This document shows positions 42,260 through 51,804 of a DNA stretch of 64,000 nucleotides, in pieces. The stretch is from Geodermatophilus africanus (GTDB lineage: Bacteria; Actinomycetota; Actinomycetes; Mycobacteriales; Geodermatophilaceae). Under the pieces are notes generated by a model. That model was not told the origin of the DNA, did not search any database, and saw only the letters and a list, made by a program, of their open reading frames with translations. The translations under genes and the position numbers were made by a program. Within the stretch, counting starts at the first letter, position 1. Each line of letters begins with the position of its first letter. Location of the stretch: positions 1 through 64,000 of the forward strand of contig NZ_FNOT01000018.1 of assembly GCF_900107105.1 (NCBI RefSeq), read 5' to 3'.

Positions 42260-42772
42260 TCAGCACTCCTCGATCAGCGTGGCGGGGGCGGCGTCGCCGA
42301 GCAGGACGCGCAGCCGGGCCAGGCCCCGGACGGTCTGGCTCTTCACCGTGTGGACCGAGCAGCCGAGCGCCGCGGCGGTGTCGGCCTCGCTGAGGTCCTC
42401 GGCGTAGCGCAGCACCAGGACGGCGCGCATCCGGGGCGGCAGGGTCGCCAGCGCGTCGGCCACCCGCTCGCGCTCGGCGACGTCCTCGGTGGCGTCGGGG
42501 CCGGCGAGCTCGACGGCGGGCAGTGCGACGATCTCCTGCGAGCTGCGCAGCCGGCGCCAGCTGGCCGCGCTGGTCACCAGGACGCGGCGCACGTAGGGGT
42601 AGGGGTCCTCTCCGTCGATGCGGGACCACCGCCGGTAGACCTTGACCAGGGCCGTCTGCAACAGGTCCTCGGCGTGGCCGCGGTCGCGGGTGAACAGCAC
42701 CGCGGTGCGCAGCAGCTCGTCGGACCGTGCGGCGACGAACGCCTCGAAGGCCGCCTCGTCTCGCGCTCTCAC
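42260..42772 (-). CDS. SigE-family ECF RNA polymerase sigma factor
   Basis: 170 residues. Region 2 holds RTAVLFTRDRGHAEDLLQTALVKVYRRW (about 22-49, core-binding and -10 recognition), and region 4 has ALATLPPRMRAVLVLRYAEDLS followed by the HTH AALGCSVHTVKSQTVRGL (about 135-152). It matches the actinobacterial SigE family of small ECF factors. It is the first gene of a two-gene unit with the membrane protein downstream. Confidence 0.88.
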   Translation of the reverse strand: MRARDEAAFEAFVAARSDELLRTAVLFTRDRGHAEDLLQTALVKVYRRWSRIDGEDPYPYVRRVLVTSAASWRRLRSSQEIVALPAVELAGPDATEDVAERERVADALATLPPRMRAVLVLRYAEDLSEADTAAALGCSVHTVKSQTVRGLARLRVLLGDAAPATLIEEC

Positions 42773-42925
42773 CCGTACCCCCTCGTCATCACCCCTTGGG
42801 ACGTCCGGGGTGGGCGTGGAGGAACGCCGTCGGAACCGGATCGTGATGTCGGGCGGTCGCGTTGCGCGGCGCCGTGACCGGCATCACGCTGACCGGACCT
42901 GTCAGGAACCAAGTGGAGGTCGGGC

Positions 42926-43126
42926 GTGAAGCTGGACAAGCAGGAGCTGCTGCGGGTGCTGCACACGGAGGGCGACAACGAGACCGCCGACAAGGTGGCC
43001 GCGCAGCTGCCCGACGAGATCGACACCGACCGGGACGGCGAGGCGCTCGACGCGGTCGGGCTGGACCGCACCCAGCTGATGGCCAAGCTCGCTGGCGGCG
43101 GTCTCGGCGGGACGATCGCCCCCTGA
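42926..43126 (+). CDS. Small acidic protein of unknown function
   Basis: 66 residues from a GTG with GGAGG eight bases before. Helical first half (KLDKQELLRVLHTEGDNETADKV split by charged turns), acidic middle (LPDEIDTDRDGEALDA) and a glycine-rich tail GGGLGGTIAP. No family recognised. It diverges from the sigma operon. Confidence 0.6.
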   Translation: MKLDKQELLRVLHTEGDNETADKVAAQLPDEIDTDRDGEALDAVGLDRTQLMAKLAGGGLGGTIAP

Positions 43127-43141
43127 CGTCGTCTCGGCGGC

Positions 43142-43516
43142 TCATCGGGCGCGGAGCCCGGCGCCCAGCTCGACGGCGTGGTCGAGGAACGGGACGACGA
43201 CGGCGGGGTCGACCTCGTCCGGCGTCGTGAACTCCAGCGCGCGGACCTGCCGTCCGGTGCCCGTGAGCCGCCCGTCCGGGTCGGGCAGCCGGGCGCCGTG
43301 CTCGAACACCAGCTGCACCCGGTCCTCCCGCGGGAACACCGCGCAGACGAAGCCCGCGGCGGGGTCGCGGTAGTTGATCGAGTGCCAGCCGCGGCGGACC
43401 TGCTCGGCGAGCTGCGGGTGGGCGTCCAGCAGTACCGCGCGCACCCGTCGGGCGGTGCCGGCCACCGCGTCCGGGTGCTCGCTCAGCAGGTCGTCGACGT
43501 CCGGGTTCCTGGGCAC
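43142..43516 (-). CDS. DUF1801-like protein
   Basis: 124 residues from GTG 43516. The middle stretch EQVRRGWHSINYRDPAAGF and the following FVCAVFPREDRVQLVFEHG match the small YdhG/DUF1801 fold, predicted to bind small ligands. No defined activity. It converges on the small acidic gene. Confidence 0.6.
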   Translation of the reverse strand: MPRNPDVDDLLSEHPDAVAGTARRVRAVLLDAHPQLAEQVRRGWHSINYRDPAAGFVCAVFPREDRVQLVFEHGARLPDPDGRLTGTGRQVRALEFTTPDEVDPAVVVPFLDHAVELGAGLRAR

Positions 43517-43580
43517 GCGCGCAGCGTGGCACCGGGCACCGGGCACCGACAGCCGGGAACGGGTGCGGTCCCCGGCGGCC

Positions 43581-43638
43581 GGCCCCGTCCAGGGCACCGC
43601 CCCGAGCCTGCGAGTGGCGGGGGTAGGAGGGTCCTTCG
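43581..43638 (-). repeat. Gene-end repeat family copy
   Basis: Read on the minus strand directly after the acyl-CoA dehydrogenase stop: GAAGGACCCTCCTACCCCCG, then CACTCGCAGGCTCGG and GCCCTGGACGGGGCC. Confidence 0.65.
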
Positions 43639-44850
43639 TCAGCCGCTGTAGGGGCGCTCCCGGGCCAGCTCCTCCTTGGCGACCCCGCGGACGTGCACCG
43701 CGTCGGGGCCGTCGACGATCCGCAGGGTGCGGGCGTGCGCCCAGAAACCGGCGAGCGGGGTGTCGTCGCTGACGCCGGCGCCGCCGTGCACCTGGATCGC
43801 CCGGTCGATGACGTCGAGCGCCACCTTCGGCGCAGCGACCTTGATCGCGGAGATCTCGGTGCGGGCGCCCTTCGCCCCGTACTTGTCGATGAGGTCCGCC
43901 GTCTTGAGCACGTAGAGCCGCGCCTGGTCGATCTCGATCCGCGACAGCGCGATCGCCTCGCGCACCGTGCCCTGGTCGGCCAGCGGCCGGCCGAAGGCGA
44001 CGCGGGCCTTCGTGCGCTCCACCATCAGGGCCAGCGCCCGCTCGGCCATGCCGATGGCACGCATGCAGTGGTGGATCCGGCCGGGGCCGAGCCGGGCCTG
44101 GGCGATCATGAATCCGTCACCCTCGCCGGCCAGGATGTTCGAGGCCGGCACCCGGACGTCGGTGAACCGCAGCTCCGAGTGGCCGTGCTGGTCCTGGTAC
44201 CCGAAGACGGGCAGGTGCCGGACGATCTCGAAGCCGGGGGTGTCCCGGGGGACGAGCACCATCGACTGCTGGCGGTGCGGCGGCCCGTCCGGGTCGGTCT
44301 TCCCCATGACGATGAAGATCTGACAGCGCTCGTCGGCCGTGCCGGTGATCCACCACTTGCGGCCGTTGACCACGTAGTCGTCGCCGTCGCGGACGATTGA
44401 GGTCTGCACGTTGCGGGCGTCGGACGACGCGACGTCGGGCTCGGTCATCGCGAACCCGGACCGGATTTCGCCCTCCAGCAGCGGGTCGAGCCACCGCTGC
44501 TTCTGCTCGGGTGTCCCGAACAGCATGAGGGTCTCCATGTTGCCGGTGTCCGGCGCTCCGCAGTTGGTGACCTCGGGGGCGATGACCGGCGACCAGCCCA
44601 TGACCTCGGCGACGGAGGCGTACTCCAGGTTGGTCAGCCCGCCGAGCTCGTGGTGGAAGAGGTTCCACAGGCCGCGCTTGCGGGCCTCGACCTTCAGCTC
44701 CTCGAGCACCGGGGGGTGCTCGTGGTTGTCGTGACCGCGTTCGGCACGCCACGCGTCGTAGACGGGCTCGGCGGGGAAGACCTGCTCACGCATGAAGTCC
44801 CACATCCGGCCGCAGACGTCCTCGGCGCGTGCGGAGAGGGCGAAGTCCAT
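43639..44850 (-). CDS. Acyl-CoA dehydrogenase
   Basis: 403 residues, the family length. FAD-dependent alpha,beta-oxidation of acyl-CoA thioesters. Visible: the substrate/FAD segment [19 protein letters not shown] (about 130-148), the [19 protein letters not shown] block, and the C-terminal helical domain with [20 protein letters not shown] containing the family signature. The catalytic base region is near the C-terminus; long-chain or branched substrates cannot be told apart. The FGRPLADQ segment marks the FadE-like group. It ends against a gene-end repeat. Confidence 0.9.
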   Translation of the reverse strand: MDFALSARAEDVCGRMWDFMREQVFPAEPVYDAWRAERGHDNHEHPPVLEELKVEARKRGLWNLFHHELGGLTNLEYASVAEVMGWSPVIAPEVTNCGAPDTGNMETLMLFGTPEQKQRWLDPLLEGEIRSGFAMTEPDVASSDARNVQTSIVRDGDDYVVNGRKWWITGTADERCQIFIVMGKTDPDGPPHRQQSMVLVPRDTPGFEIVRHLPVFGYQDQHGHSELRFTDVRVPASNILAGEGDGFMIAQARLGPGRIHHCMRAIGMAERALALMVERTKARVAFGRPLADQGTVREAIALSRIEIDQARLYVLKTADLIDKYGAKGARTEISAIKVAAPKVALDVIDRAIQVHGGAGVSDDTPLAGFWAHARTLRIVDGPDAVHVRGVAKEELARERPYSG

Positions 44851-44912
44851 GACCGCAAGGTAGAGGGCGGCGTGACCGGCGTCTCGTCAGGGGTCCGCGG
44901 TACGTCAGGGGT

Positions 44913-45200
44913 TCAGTACGGCAGGTCGTCGTCCGGCCCGGGCTCCGGGGTGGGCAGCCAGCAGCTGAAGGCGAAGGGGCAGCCGATCAGCACCAGCACG
45001 GCCATCACGCCGAAGGCCGCCGGCCCCAGCAGCAGCGGTGCGGTGACCATCACCGCCGCCGCCAGCAGGATCATCCAGAGCGCACCGCGGCCGGGCGGCG
45101 GGGTCCGGGTGCCGGGGCCCGCGGTGAGGCGGGCGGCCAGCTCGGGGTCGTCGCGGGCGAGGTCCTCGCCCAGGGCGCGCAGCACGGCGTCGTCGTCCAC
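44913..45200 (-). CDS. DUF3040-like two-helix membrane protein
   Basis: 95 residues from GTG 45200, chosen because GGAGG lies eight bases upstream; a GTG at 45224 is possible. A short acidic N-terminus (DDAVLRALGEDLARDDPELA) precedes two adjacent membrane helices (about 40-60 and 62-82). This is the layout of DUF3040 proteins of actinobacteria, of unknown function. Confidence 0.6.
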   Translation of the reverse strand: MDDDAVLRALGEDLARDDPELAARLTAGPGTRTPPPGRGALWMILLAAAVMVTAPLLLGPAAFGVMAVLVLIGCPFAFSCWLPTPEPGPDDDLPY

Positions 45201-45384
45201 GGCACGGGCCTCCGGTTCCGGCACGTGCGGCGCCCCGGGCTCAGGCGCGGCGGGGGCGTGGTCCCCCGTGTCGCGTCCCTGCCGATCCAGCCTCCGCCGC
45301 GGGCGGCCGGACCGCCAGCCCCCCGTGCGCGCCGTCCCCCGGACACGCCGGAGGCCGGACCCCGTACGGGGCCCGGCCTCCGGC

Positions 45385-45457
45385 GACGTGCTGGAACGGC
45401 CCCGCTGCAGGGCCCCGCGCCGAGCCTGCGAGGCGTGGGGGGCAGCGGGGTCCTTCT
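45385..45457 (-). repeat. Gene-end repeat family copy
   Basis: After the stop of the DUF4383 gene on the minus strand: AGAAGGACCCCGCTGCCCCC, ACGCCTCGCAGGCTCGG, CCCTGCAGCGGGGCC and GTTCCAGCA. It is the copy closest to the 40.5-kb one. Confidence 0.7.
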
Positions 45458-45898
45458 TCAGACGCGCGAGGTGCGGTCGACGGCGGTGCGCACCGGGCCC
45501 AGCGCGATGACCAGGCCCACGACCGCGGTGGCCAGGTGCAGGACGTTGTCCGCGGCGTTGAGGCTGAGGAAGTCCCAGGTCTGGCCGATGGCGACCAGCC
45601 CGTAGACGAACGCCGCGCCGTAGCCGACGGCCAGCAACCAGCCGTAGGTGCGGGCACCGGCCAGCGTGCGCGCCAGCAGCAGGCCCGCCACGCCGATCAG
45701 GAGGTGGACGACGTTGTGCATGCCGTTGATCTCGAAGCCCAGCAGGGTCTGGTTCGTGTCGTGGGCGAAGAAGTTGCCGAAGCCCGTGACGAGGAAGCCG
45801 AGGATCCCCACCAGCAGGTAGACCGCGCCGAACGCGAGCGCGAGCAGCTGCGGCCAGGTCCGTGCTCCGCCGTTCGTGTTGCCCGCCGTAGCGGCCAT
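45458..45898 (-). CDS. DUF4383 membrane protein
   Basis: 146 residues with four membrane helices (about 17-40, 58-78, 88-108, 117-137). The loop sequence FFAHDTNQTLLGFEINGMHN and the last-loop FLSLNAADNVLHLATA are typical of DUF4383, a common actinobacterial membrane family without known function. Confidence 0.75.
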   Translation of the reverse strand: MAATAGNTNGGARTWPQLLALAFGAVYLLVGILGFLVTGFGNFFAHDTNQTLLGFEINGMHNVVHLLIGVAGLLLARTLAGARTYGWLLAVGYGAAFVYGLVAIGQTWDFLSLNAADNVLHLATAVVGLVIALGPVRTAVDRTSRV

Positions 45899-46261
45899 CG
45901 TTGCCTCCAGAGTGCAGTCGATCCGCCATGGTCCGACGGTTGGGTTGTGCGCTACCCATCCACTGCCGTTCCGGAACGGTTGTCACCCGTCCGGGTGTGC
46001 GGGCGGCGCACCGGCGGGGTGGCCCGCCGTCGGGTCGCCGCGGCGATCCGCACCAGTCGTTCGTCGGACGCCGCCCGGGCGGTTCGTCCCCCCGGGAGCC
46101 CCGCCGCGCCGTGTCCCCCGGACGCGTCACCTCCCGCGTCCTCACGACCGGCGACGGCACGACTACGGTCGGGTGGTCCCGTGGTCGGATCACGGGAGGA
46201 GGCCGGTCCCCGCCCCGTGCGCCACGGGGGACCACGGCGTCGGGACCGGCCTCCCTCCCGG
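45899..46261. other. Intergenic region upstream of DUF4383 gene
   Basis: 363 bp. It contains a perfect 14-bp palindrome CCGTTCCGGAACGG (45966-45979), about 70 bp upstream of the DUF4383 start and so a possible operator, and the terminator of the carbamoyltransferase gene at 46199-46253. No coding frame is convincing. Confidence 0.45.
46199..46253 (-). terminator. Terminator of the carbamoyltransferase gene
   Basis: Perfect 12-bp arms GAGGCCGGTCCC and GGGACCGGCCTC flank a GC-rich loop, 9 bp after the stop of the minus-strand carbamoyltransferase gene. Confidence 0.65.
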
Positions 46262-47905
46262 TCAGCGCCGGGTGGGGCGGGGCCGGCGGACGACGAAGGG
46301 GCCGATCGCCAGCAGGTCGACCGGGGCCGAGCCGAAGCACTCCAGCGCGTCGCGGGGGTCGTCGACCATCGGGCGGCCGGCGGTGTTGAGGCTGGTGTTG
46401 ACCACGACGGGCAGGCCGGTGCGCCGCTCGAACGCCGCGATCATGCGGTGCACCAGCGGCTCGGTCTCGCGGTCGATCGTCTGGATGCGCGCCGTCCCGT
46501 CGACGTGGGTGACCGTGGGGATGCGGTCGCGCCACTCCTCGGCCACGTCGTGCACGAAGAGCATGTACGGCGAGGGGATCGGGCCGCGGCTGAATATCTC
46601 CGGTGCCCGTTCCAGCAGGACCATCGGCGCCACCGGCCGGAACTGCTCGCGGCCCTTCACGTCGTTCATCCGCTCGAGGTTGGCCTCGAAGCCGGGGTGG
46701 GCCAGCAGCGAGCGGTGGCCCAGCGCCCGGGGGCCGAACTCCGACCGGCCCTGGAACCAGGCGACGATGCCGTTGTCGGCCAGCACCTCGGCGACCGCCT
46801 CGGCGACGTCGTCCGGCCGCTCGTAGTCGATCGCGGCCGTCTGCAGCCACCGCTCGATCTCGTCGTCGGTCCAGCTCCGGCCGAGCGCGGCGCCGGGCAT
46901 GGACTCGGTGCGCTCGCCGAGCTGGGTGGCCACGTGCAGGGCCGCGCCCAGCGCCGTCCCGGCGTCGCCGGCGGCCGGCTGCACCCAGACCTCCTCGAAC
47001 GGGCTCTCGGCGAGGATGCGGGTGTTGGCCACGCAGTTGAGGGCGGTGCCACCGGCCAGGGTGAGGGTCCGCTCGCCGGTCTGCTCGTGCACCCACCGGG
47101 CCAGGTCGACGAGCACCTCCTCCAGCCGCTGCTGCACGCTGGCGGCGAGGTCGGCGTGCGCCTCGGTCCAGTCGTCGCCCTTGCCGAGGCGGGGGGCGAA
47201 CTCGGTGAAGTCGATCCTCTCGGTGACGAAGCCGCCGTCGCCGGTGACCCGGATGAGCTCCGACAGCTCGCCCATGAACCGCGGCTTGCCGTAGGAGGCC
47301 ATCGCCATGACCTTGAACTCGTCGGAGCTGCGCAGGAAGCCGAGGTGGTCGGTGAGCTCCTCGTACATCAGGCCCAGCGAGTGCGGCAGCGCCTGCCCGG
47401 CCAGGACCTCCAGCTGCCCGTCGGTGTAGCGGCCGGCGAGGTGGCTGTGCGCCTCACCGCGGCCGTCGAGCACCAGCACCGCGTTGTCCCGCTGCGGCGC
47501 GGCCAGCCCCGCGGAGGCCGCGTGCGCCACGTGGTGCTTGACGAACCGCACCTTCGCCGGGTCGAGGCCGGGGAGGGCGTGGGCGAGGAAGTCCGGCGCC
47601 TTCTCGGCGTACGTCTTGCGCATGACGTCGCCGTCGTCGAACAGGCCCGACTCCTCCGGCGTCCCCATCAGCGCGGGGTCGAAGGAGTAGGCGACGGCGT
47701 CGAGCTCCTCGGGGCGGACGCCGGCGTGCCTGAGACACCAGGCCGCGGACAGCTCGGGCAGCTCCCAGGCGCTCCACGGCAGCGGGCGCTTGCCGTGCTT
47801 GCGCCGGCTGAACCGCTCCTCCTCGGCCGCGGCCACGACCCGGCCGTCGACGACCAGGGCCGCCGACGGGTCGTGGTAGATCGCGTTGATGCCCAGGACC
47901 TTCAC
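46262..47905 (-). CDS. Carbamoyltransferase (NodU/CmcH family)
   Basis: 547 residues from GTG 47905. The N-terminal Kae1/TsaD-like domain starts LGINAIYHDPSAALV, holding the His and Asp for metal and phosphate binding; the HHVAHAASA segment and the FGPRALGHRS motif of the C-terminal domain follow. These enzymes transfer a carbamoyl group from carbamoyl phosphate to a hydroxyl, normally in antibiotic, Nod-factor or sugar biosynthesis. No other biosynthetic genes are adjacent, so the acceptor is unknown; a surface glycan is possible. Confidence 0.88.
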   Translation of the reverse strand: MKVLGINAIYHDPSAALVVDGRVVAAAEEERFSRRKHGKRPLPWSAWELPELSAAWCLRHAGVRPEELDAVAYSFDPALMGTPEESGLFDDGDVMRKTYAEKAPDFLAHALPGLDPAKVRFVKHHVAHAASAGLAAPQRDNAVLVLDGRGEAHSHLAGRYTDGQLEVLAGQALPHSLGLMYEELTDHLGFLRSSDEFKVMAMASYGKPRFMGELSELIRVTGDGGFVTERIDFTEFAPRLGKGDDWTEAHADLAASVQQRLEEVLVDLARWVHEQTGERTLTLAGGTALNCVANTRILAESPFEEVWVQPAAGDAGTALGAALHVATQLGERTESMPGAALGRSWTDDEIERWLQTAAIDYERPDDVAEAVAEVLADNGIVAWFQGRSEFGPRALGHRSLLAHPGFEANLERMNDVKGREQFRPVAPMVLLERAPEIFSRGPIPSPYMLFVHDVAEEWRDRIPTVTHVDGTARIQTIDRETEPLVHRMIAAFERRTGLPVVVNTSLNTAGRPMVDDPRDALECFGSAPVDLLAIGPFVVRRPRPTRR

Positions 47906-48028
47906 CCGTGTACTCCTCCCGCCGCCGGGCACGAGGACGCCCGGTCTCTGTGGTGATCATCGAGCCGTCGGCAGCACTTCGCAGGACGAGGGCGTTCCGC
48001 CGTCCCCCGTCCGGAGCCGCCCGGCGGG

Positions 48029-49732
48029 TCAGGAGCGGCGCTCGAGCAGGTCGTTGTCCAGGACGGCGGCGAGGGCCAGCGTCTTGTAGCCGACCTCCTC
48101 GAACAGGACGACGAGCCGGTCGTCCTCGACCCGCATGACCACGCCGGGGCCCCACTCGGCGTGCTGCACCGGCGTCTGCGCGGGGAACGGTGACTCGTCG
48201 CCGTCGGGCTGCTCCTGGGAGAGGCCGGCGTCGCAGTTGTCGCAGTTGCCGCACGGCTGTTCGAGCTGCTCGCCGAAGTAACCGAGCAGGAACTGGCGCC
48301 GGCACTCGGTCGTCTCGGCGTAGCCGCGCATCATCTCGACGCGGCTCTGGTCGACCCGCTCGTGGTGTTGGGCGAGCTCGCGCGCGGCGGCCGCGGCCTC
48401 CCCGGGCGCGGGTGCGTCCTCGGCCGGGTGCGCGGCGCCCTCCTCGTCGAGGACGACGGCCGACACCTGCTCGAGCAGGTTGAGGTCGCGGGCCAGGGGA
48501 GTGGCGGCGCGGCCGGTCTCCTCGCGCAGCTGCCTGACGTCGACGCCCTCGTCGATGCCGGCGGCCTCGGCCGCGCCCACCAGCCCGGCGACCTGCTGCA
48601 GCTCCTCCTCGGCCGGGACGCCGGCGGCGAAGAACCTGCGCAGCCCCAGGTCCTCCTGGCGGTACACCAGCAGCGCCAGCGCGGGCTGCCCGTCGCGGCC
48701 GGCCCGGCCGATCTCCTGGTAGTAGCTGTCCACGGAGTCGGCCGGCTCGGCGTGGACGACGAAGCGGGCGTCGGGCTTGTCGATGCCCATGCCGAACGCC
48801 GTCGTGGCGACGACGACGTCGAGCTCGTCGTCCATGAAGGCGCGCTGGGTGTCCTCCCGCTCGGACTTCTTCAGCCCCGCGTGGTACGGCCGCACCCGCA
48901 GCCCGCGCTCGGTCAGGTCGGCGGCGATCGACTCGGTGCCCTTGCGGGTGGCGCTGTAGACGATGCCCGGGGTGCGTCCGTCGCCGACGAGCTCGGTGAC
49001 CCGGTCGAGCACGGCCTGGTCCTTTCCGTGCGCGTCGGCGTGCTGCTCGACCTCGAGCCGGATCTCCGGCCGGTCGAACCCGGCGACGACCACCCGGGCG
49101 TCGCGCATGCCCAGCCGCTCCACGATCTCGGCGCGCACCGGGGGCGCGGCGGTGGCGGTCAGGGCGAGCACGGTGGGGTGGCCGAGCTGCTCGATCACCC
49201 CACCCAGCCGCAGGTAGTCGGGGCGGAAGTCGTGGCCCCACGCGGAGACGCAGTGCGCCTCGTCGACGACGAACAGCGCCGGGTGGGCCTTCGCGACGGC
49301 CTCCACCACCTCGGGCTTGGTCAGCTGCTCGGGGGCGAGGAACAGGTGGCGGACCGTTCCGTCCGCCAGGCCCTCGAGGGCCGCGCGCTGGTCACCGGTG
49401 GAGAGGGCGGAGTTGAGCTGGGCGGCCCGGCCCTCGAGCCCGTCGAGCTCGTCGAGCCGGCCGACCTGGTCGCGCTGCAGAGCGATGAGCGGGGAGACGA
49501 CGAGGACCGGACCGTCGACCAGCTGCCCGGCGACCTGGTAGACGGCGGACTTGCCGGCGCCCGAGGGCAGCACCGCGAGGGTGTCGCACCCGGAGACGAC
49601 CGACTGCATCGCCTCCTCCTGGCCGGGCCGGAACTCCTCGTAGCCCAGCAGCTCGCAGGCGGTCTGGCGGATGCGGCGGGTGCGGACGGAGAGGGACGCC
49701 CCGGCGGGGTCGGCCTGCTTCTTGCGGGGCAC
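48029..49732 (-). CDS. RecQ-type ATP-dependent DNA helicase
   Basis: 567 residues from GTG 49732. Walker A LPSGAGKSAVYQ (about 65-76), DEAH box VVDEAHCVSAWGHDFRPDY, helicase C-terminal motif ATTAFGMGIDKPDARFVVHAE and IGRAGRDG, then the RecQ zinc-binding region with four Cys in CRRQFLLGYFGE...CGNCDNC. The HRDC domain is replaced by a short C-terminal beta segment (VMRVEDDRLVVLFEE), as in the shorter actinobacterial RecQ group. The frame is open upstream to 50092, but that part is repetitive and without domain. Confidence 0.87.
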   Translation of the reverse strand: MPRKKQADPAGASLSVRTRRIRQTACELLGYEEFRPGQEEAMQSVVSGCDTLAVLPSGAGKSAVYQVAGQLVDGPVLVVSPLIALQRDQVGRLDELDGLEGRAAQLNSALSTGDQRAALEGLADGTVRHLFLAPEQLTKPEVVEAVAKAHPALFVVDEAHCVSAWGHDFRPDYLRLGGVIEQLGHPTVLALTATAAPPVRAEIVERLGMRDARVVVAGFDRPEIRLEVEQHADAHGKDQAVLDRVTELVGDGRTPGIVYSATRKGTESIAADLTERGLRVRPYHAGLKKSEREDTQRAFMDDELDVVVATTAFGMGIDKPDARFVVHAEPADSVDSYYQEIGRAGRDGQPALALLVYRQEDLGLRRFFAAGVPAEEELQQVAGLVGAAEAAGIDEGVDVRQLREETGRAATPLARDLNLLEQVSAVVLDEEGAAHPAEDAPAPGEAAAAARELAQHHERVDQSRVEMMRGYAETTECRRQFLLGYFGEQLEQPCGNCDNCDAGLSQEQPDGDESPFPAQTPVQHAEWGPGVVMRVEDDRLVVLFEEVGYKTLALAAVLDNDLLERRS

Positions 49733-50048
49733 CGGCCTCCGCTGCCCGAGGTCCGGTGCAGGCAAACGGAACGCCGGTGGTACGCCGGGTGAGGAGTGCC
49801 GTGGGGACAGGCCACCGGCCGCCCGCCGTGTTCCGTCGGCGTGTGCAGGTGCAGGCTGAGGCTGCGAGACCGCCCCTGCTCCACGACCTCCGCCAGGCCG
49901 TTCCCGCTGAGGCCGCACTGCCCCGCTGCCTTGGGGCCCCGCTGGAACGCTCCCGGACGACTCCGCAGGACCACTCCTGGACGTCTCCGCGGGTTCGCTC
50001 CTGGACGTCTCCGCGGGAACGGGACGCGCCGTGCCGCGGGTCAGCCGC
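49733..50048. other. Spacer between recQ and HNH gene with tandem repeats
   Basis: 316 bp. Its right part holds three 24-bp tandem copies (49950-50021). No coding signal beyond the run-through of the recQ frame. Confidence 0.4.
49950..50021. repeat. 24-bp tandem repeat, three copies
   Basis: Copies at 49950, 49974 and 49998; the last two differ at two bases and the first is more diverged. The core ACGTCTCCGCGGG recurs on the far side of the HNH gene at 52163-52175 (inverted) and in shortened form at 52203. Confidence 0.75.
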
Positions 50049-51804
50049 TCATGTCGACCCGGCCTCCGCGGCGAGGCGGCGGATGAGGTCACGATGGCTC
50101 ATCAGGACCCCGACGGCGTAGCGCAGGTCCATCCGCTCGCCGTTGACGTGCACCGCGTCGGGTAGTGGCGGCTCGCCCGTCGGGAAGAGGGTCCTGTTCA
50201 TCGCCGCGACCGTCTGCTCGACGCCGGGTGCTCGTCGGACCCGGCGGCGATCCCTCGGCCAGCGGGAACGGGGCGGGCCCGCGGGCGCCGGCCGTGCCGC
50301 ACCGCCGCCCGGCCGGGTCCAGGACCGGCGTCCTCTCCCGCCTGCTGTCGTGCGTCGCCGCTGCCGGGCCGGGTGTCGCCCGGGATCGAGGACCGCGTCG
50401 AGCGGGAGCGCAGGACGGCGGCCGGTCTCGACGTCGATCGGGTGCACGCCCGTGAGGGGATCGGCGGTGGTGGGCTTGGCCCCGGCCGAACGCTCGTGCA
50501 CATCGGTGACATTCGGCGCCGGGCGGTCGCCGAGTCCGGCCAGGCCGGCGTGGAAGGCGGCGTCGGCGGTGCCCCACACGTGCCGGCCGTCGGGTGCGGT
50601 GACGACCAGCCGCCCGTCGACGCGGGCCACGACCAGGTCGAGGTCGTGGACCAGGCCGTGGTCGGCGTCACAGAGCAGCACGAGGTTGTCCAGGTCGGTG
50701 CGGCCGCCGAACAGCCAGTGGCGCAGGTGGTGGGCGTGCAGCCGCTCGATGCGCGTCTCCGGGCAACCGGGCCGGGCGCAGCCGCCGTCGCGGCCCAGCA
50801 GTGCCCGGCGTTGGGCCTTGCTGGCGCGCCGCCGCCTCCGGCCGAGCGCGAGGGGCTCGCGGCCGCGTTCGAGCATGGTGACGACGGTGGCGTCGCAGAC
50901 GATCCGTCGCGCCTGGGCCGCGGTGAGCGCAGGACCGCCCTGGACGTGGGCGCGTCCGGCGGCAGTGTCGTCGGCGAGCTCGGTGGCGTCGATGTGCACC
51001 ACGACCTCGCGGCCGGGCGGGTCCCCGGGGCGGCGGTCCCGATCGACCCCCGCCCGGGCCAGCGAGGCGAGTGCCGCCAGCCGGCGGGCGGTGGCGCGCT
51101 GGCGGGCCAGCCCGGCCACCTCGTCGTCGTCCGCGCAGCGGCGGTCGAGCTCCTGCTGCTCCCTCCAGTCGAGCCCGGGCGGGTGAGCGGCAGTGCGGGC
51201 GCGGGCGTTCTGCGCTCGCTCGCGCCGAGCCTGGCGCTCGGCCTCGGACTCGACCGCGATGATCAGGTCCGTCCCCTGCTCGGGCCGCATCCGCAGCCTC
51301 GCGTTGAGCATCCCGTCCTCGTCCCACCAGTACTCGAAGCGCTCCTGCGGTTCCGGGCGGTCGGGCGGGTCGTCGGCGTCGTCGGCATCGGCGCGCCGCC
51401 AGGAGCGGACGAACCTTTCCAGCTGGGCGGCGGTCGTCTCGGTGGCGAGGTCGAGCAGCGTCTCCTCGGTGTCGGGCTCGGCGATGCGGGTGAGGGCCCG
51501 GACCTTGGAGTACGACAGCCGTCCGTCGGCGAACGCCGCCTCGGTGAGCGGCAGAGTTCGTAGGGCGCGGGCCACCCGGACATGCTCGCGGGCCGCGCCG
51601 GGTGCGAGGCCGCACTGCCACGACAGCCACTGGGCGCACGACCGGATGCCCCAGCCGTGCCAGCCGTCGCGCTCGTCGAACTCGGCGACGAGTCGCAGCC
51701 ACGTGGCGGTCGCTGCGGCCAGCCGGACAGCCGGCGGTGATCGCCCGGGCCAGGTCGGGCAGCGGGCTGCCGGATGGGTGGGGTGTGCTGCGCTGCTCGG
51801 GCAC
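50049..51804 (-). pseudogene. HNH endonuclease, DUF222/13E12 family, frameshifted
   Basis: About 585 residues if repaired. The DUF222 domain reads LRLVAEFDERDGWHGWGIRS and the HNH domain near the C-terminus has CARPGCPETRIERLHAHHLR followed by DNLVLLCDADHGLVHD; the tail NGERMDLRYAVGVLMSHRDL is typical of the family. GTG 51804 (AAGGAGG before it) starts VPEQRSTPHPSG, but the frame changes near 51731-51734: removing one G joins LARAITA to AVRLAAATATWLRL. This family (REP13E12-like in mycobacteria) is multicopy and linked to mobile DNA. A sequencing error is the alternative to a real frameshift. Confidence 0.65.

Noticed and set aside
49950..50021. A CRISPR array
   Set aside because: The three units are directly adjacent without spacers and no cas gene is near.
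49733..50092. An N-terminal extension of RecQ with PAETSRS-type octapeptide repeats
   Set aside because: It comes from the 24-bp DNA repeat read in frame; RecQ starts naturally at the GTG at 49732 and the extension has no domain.
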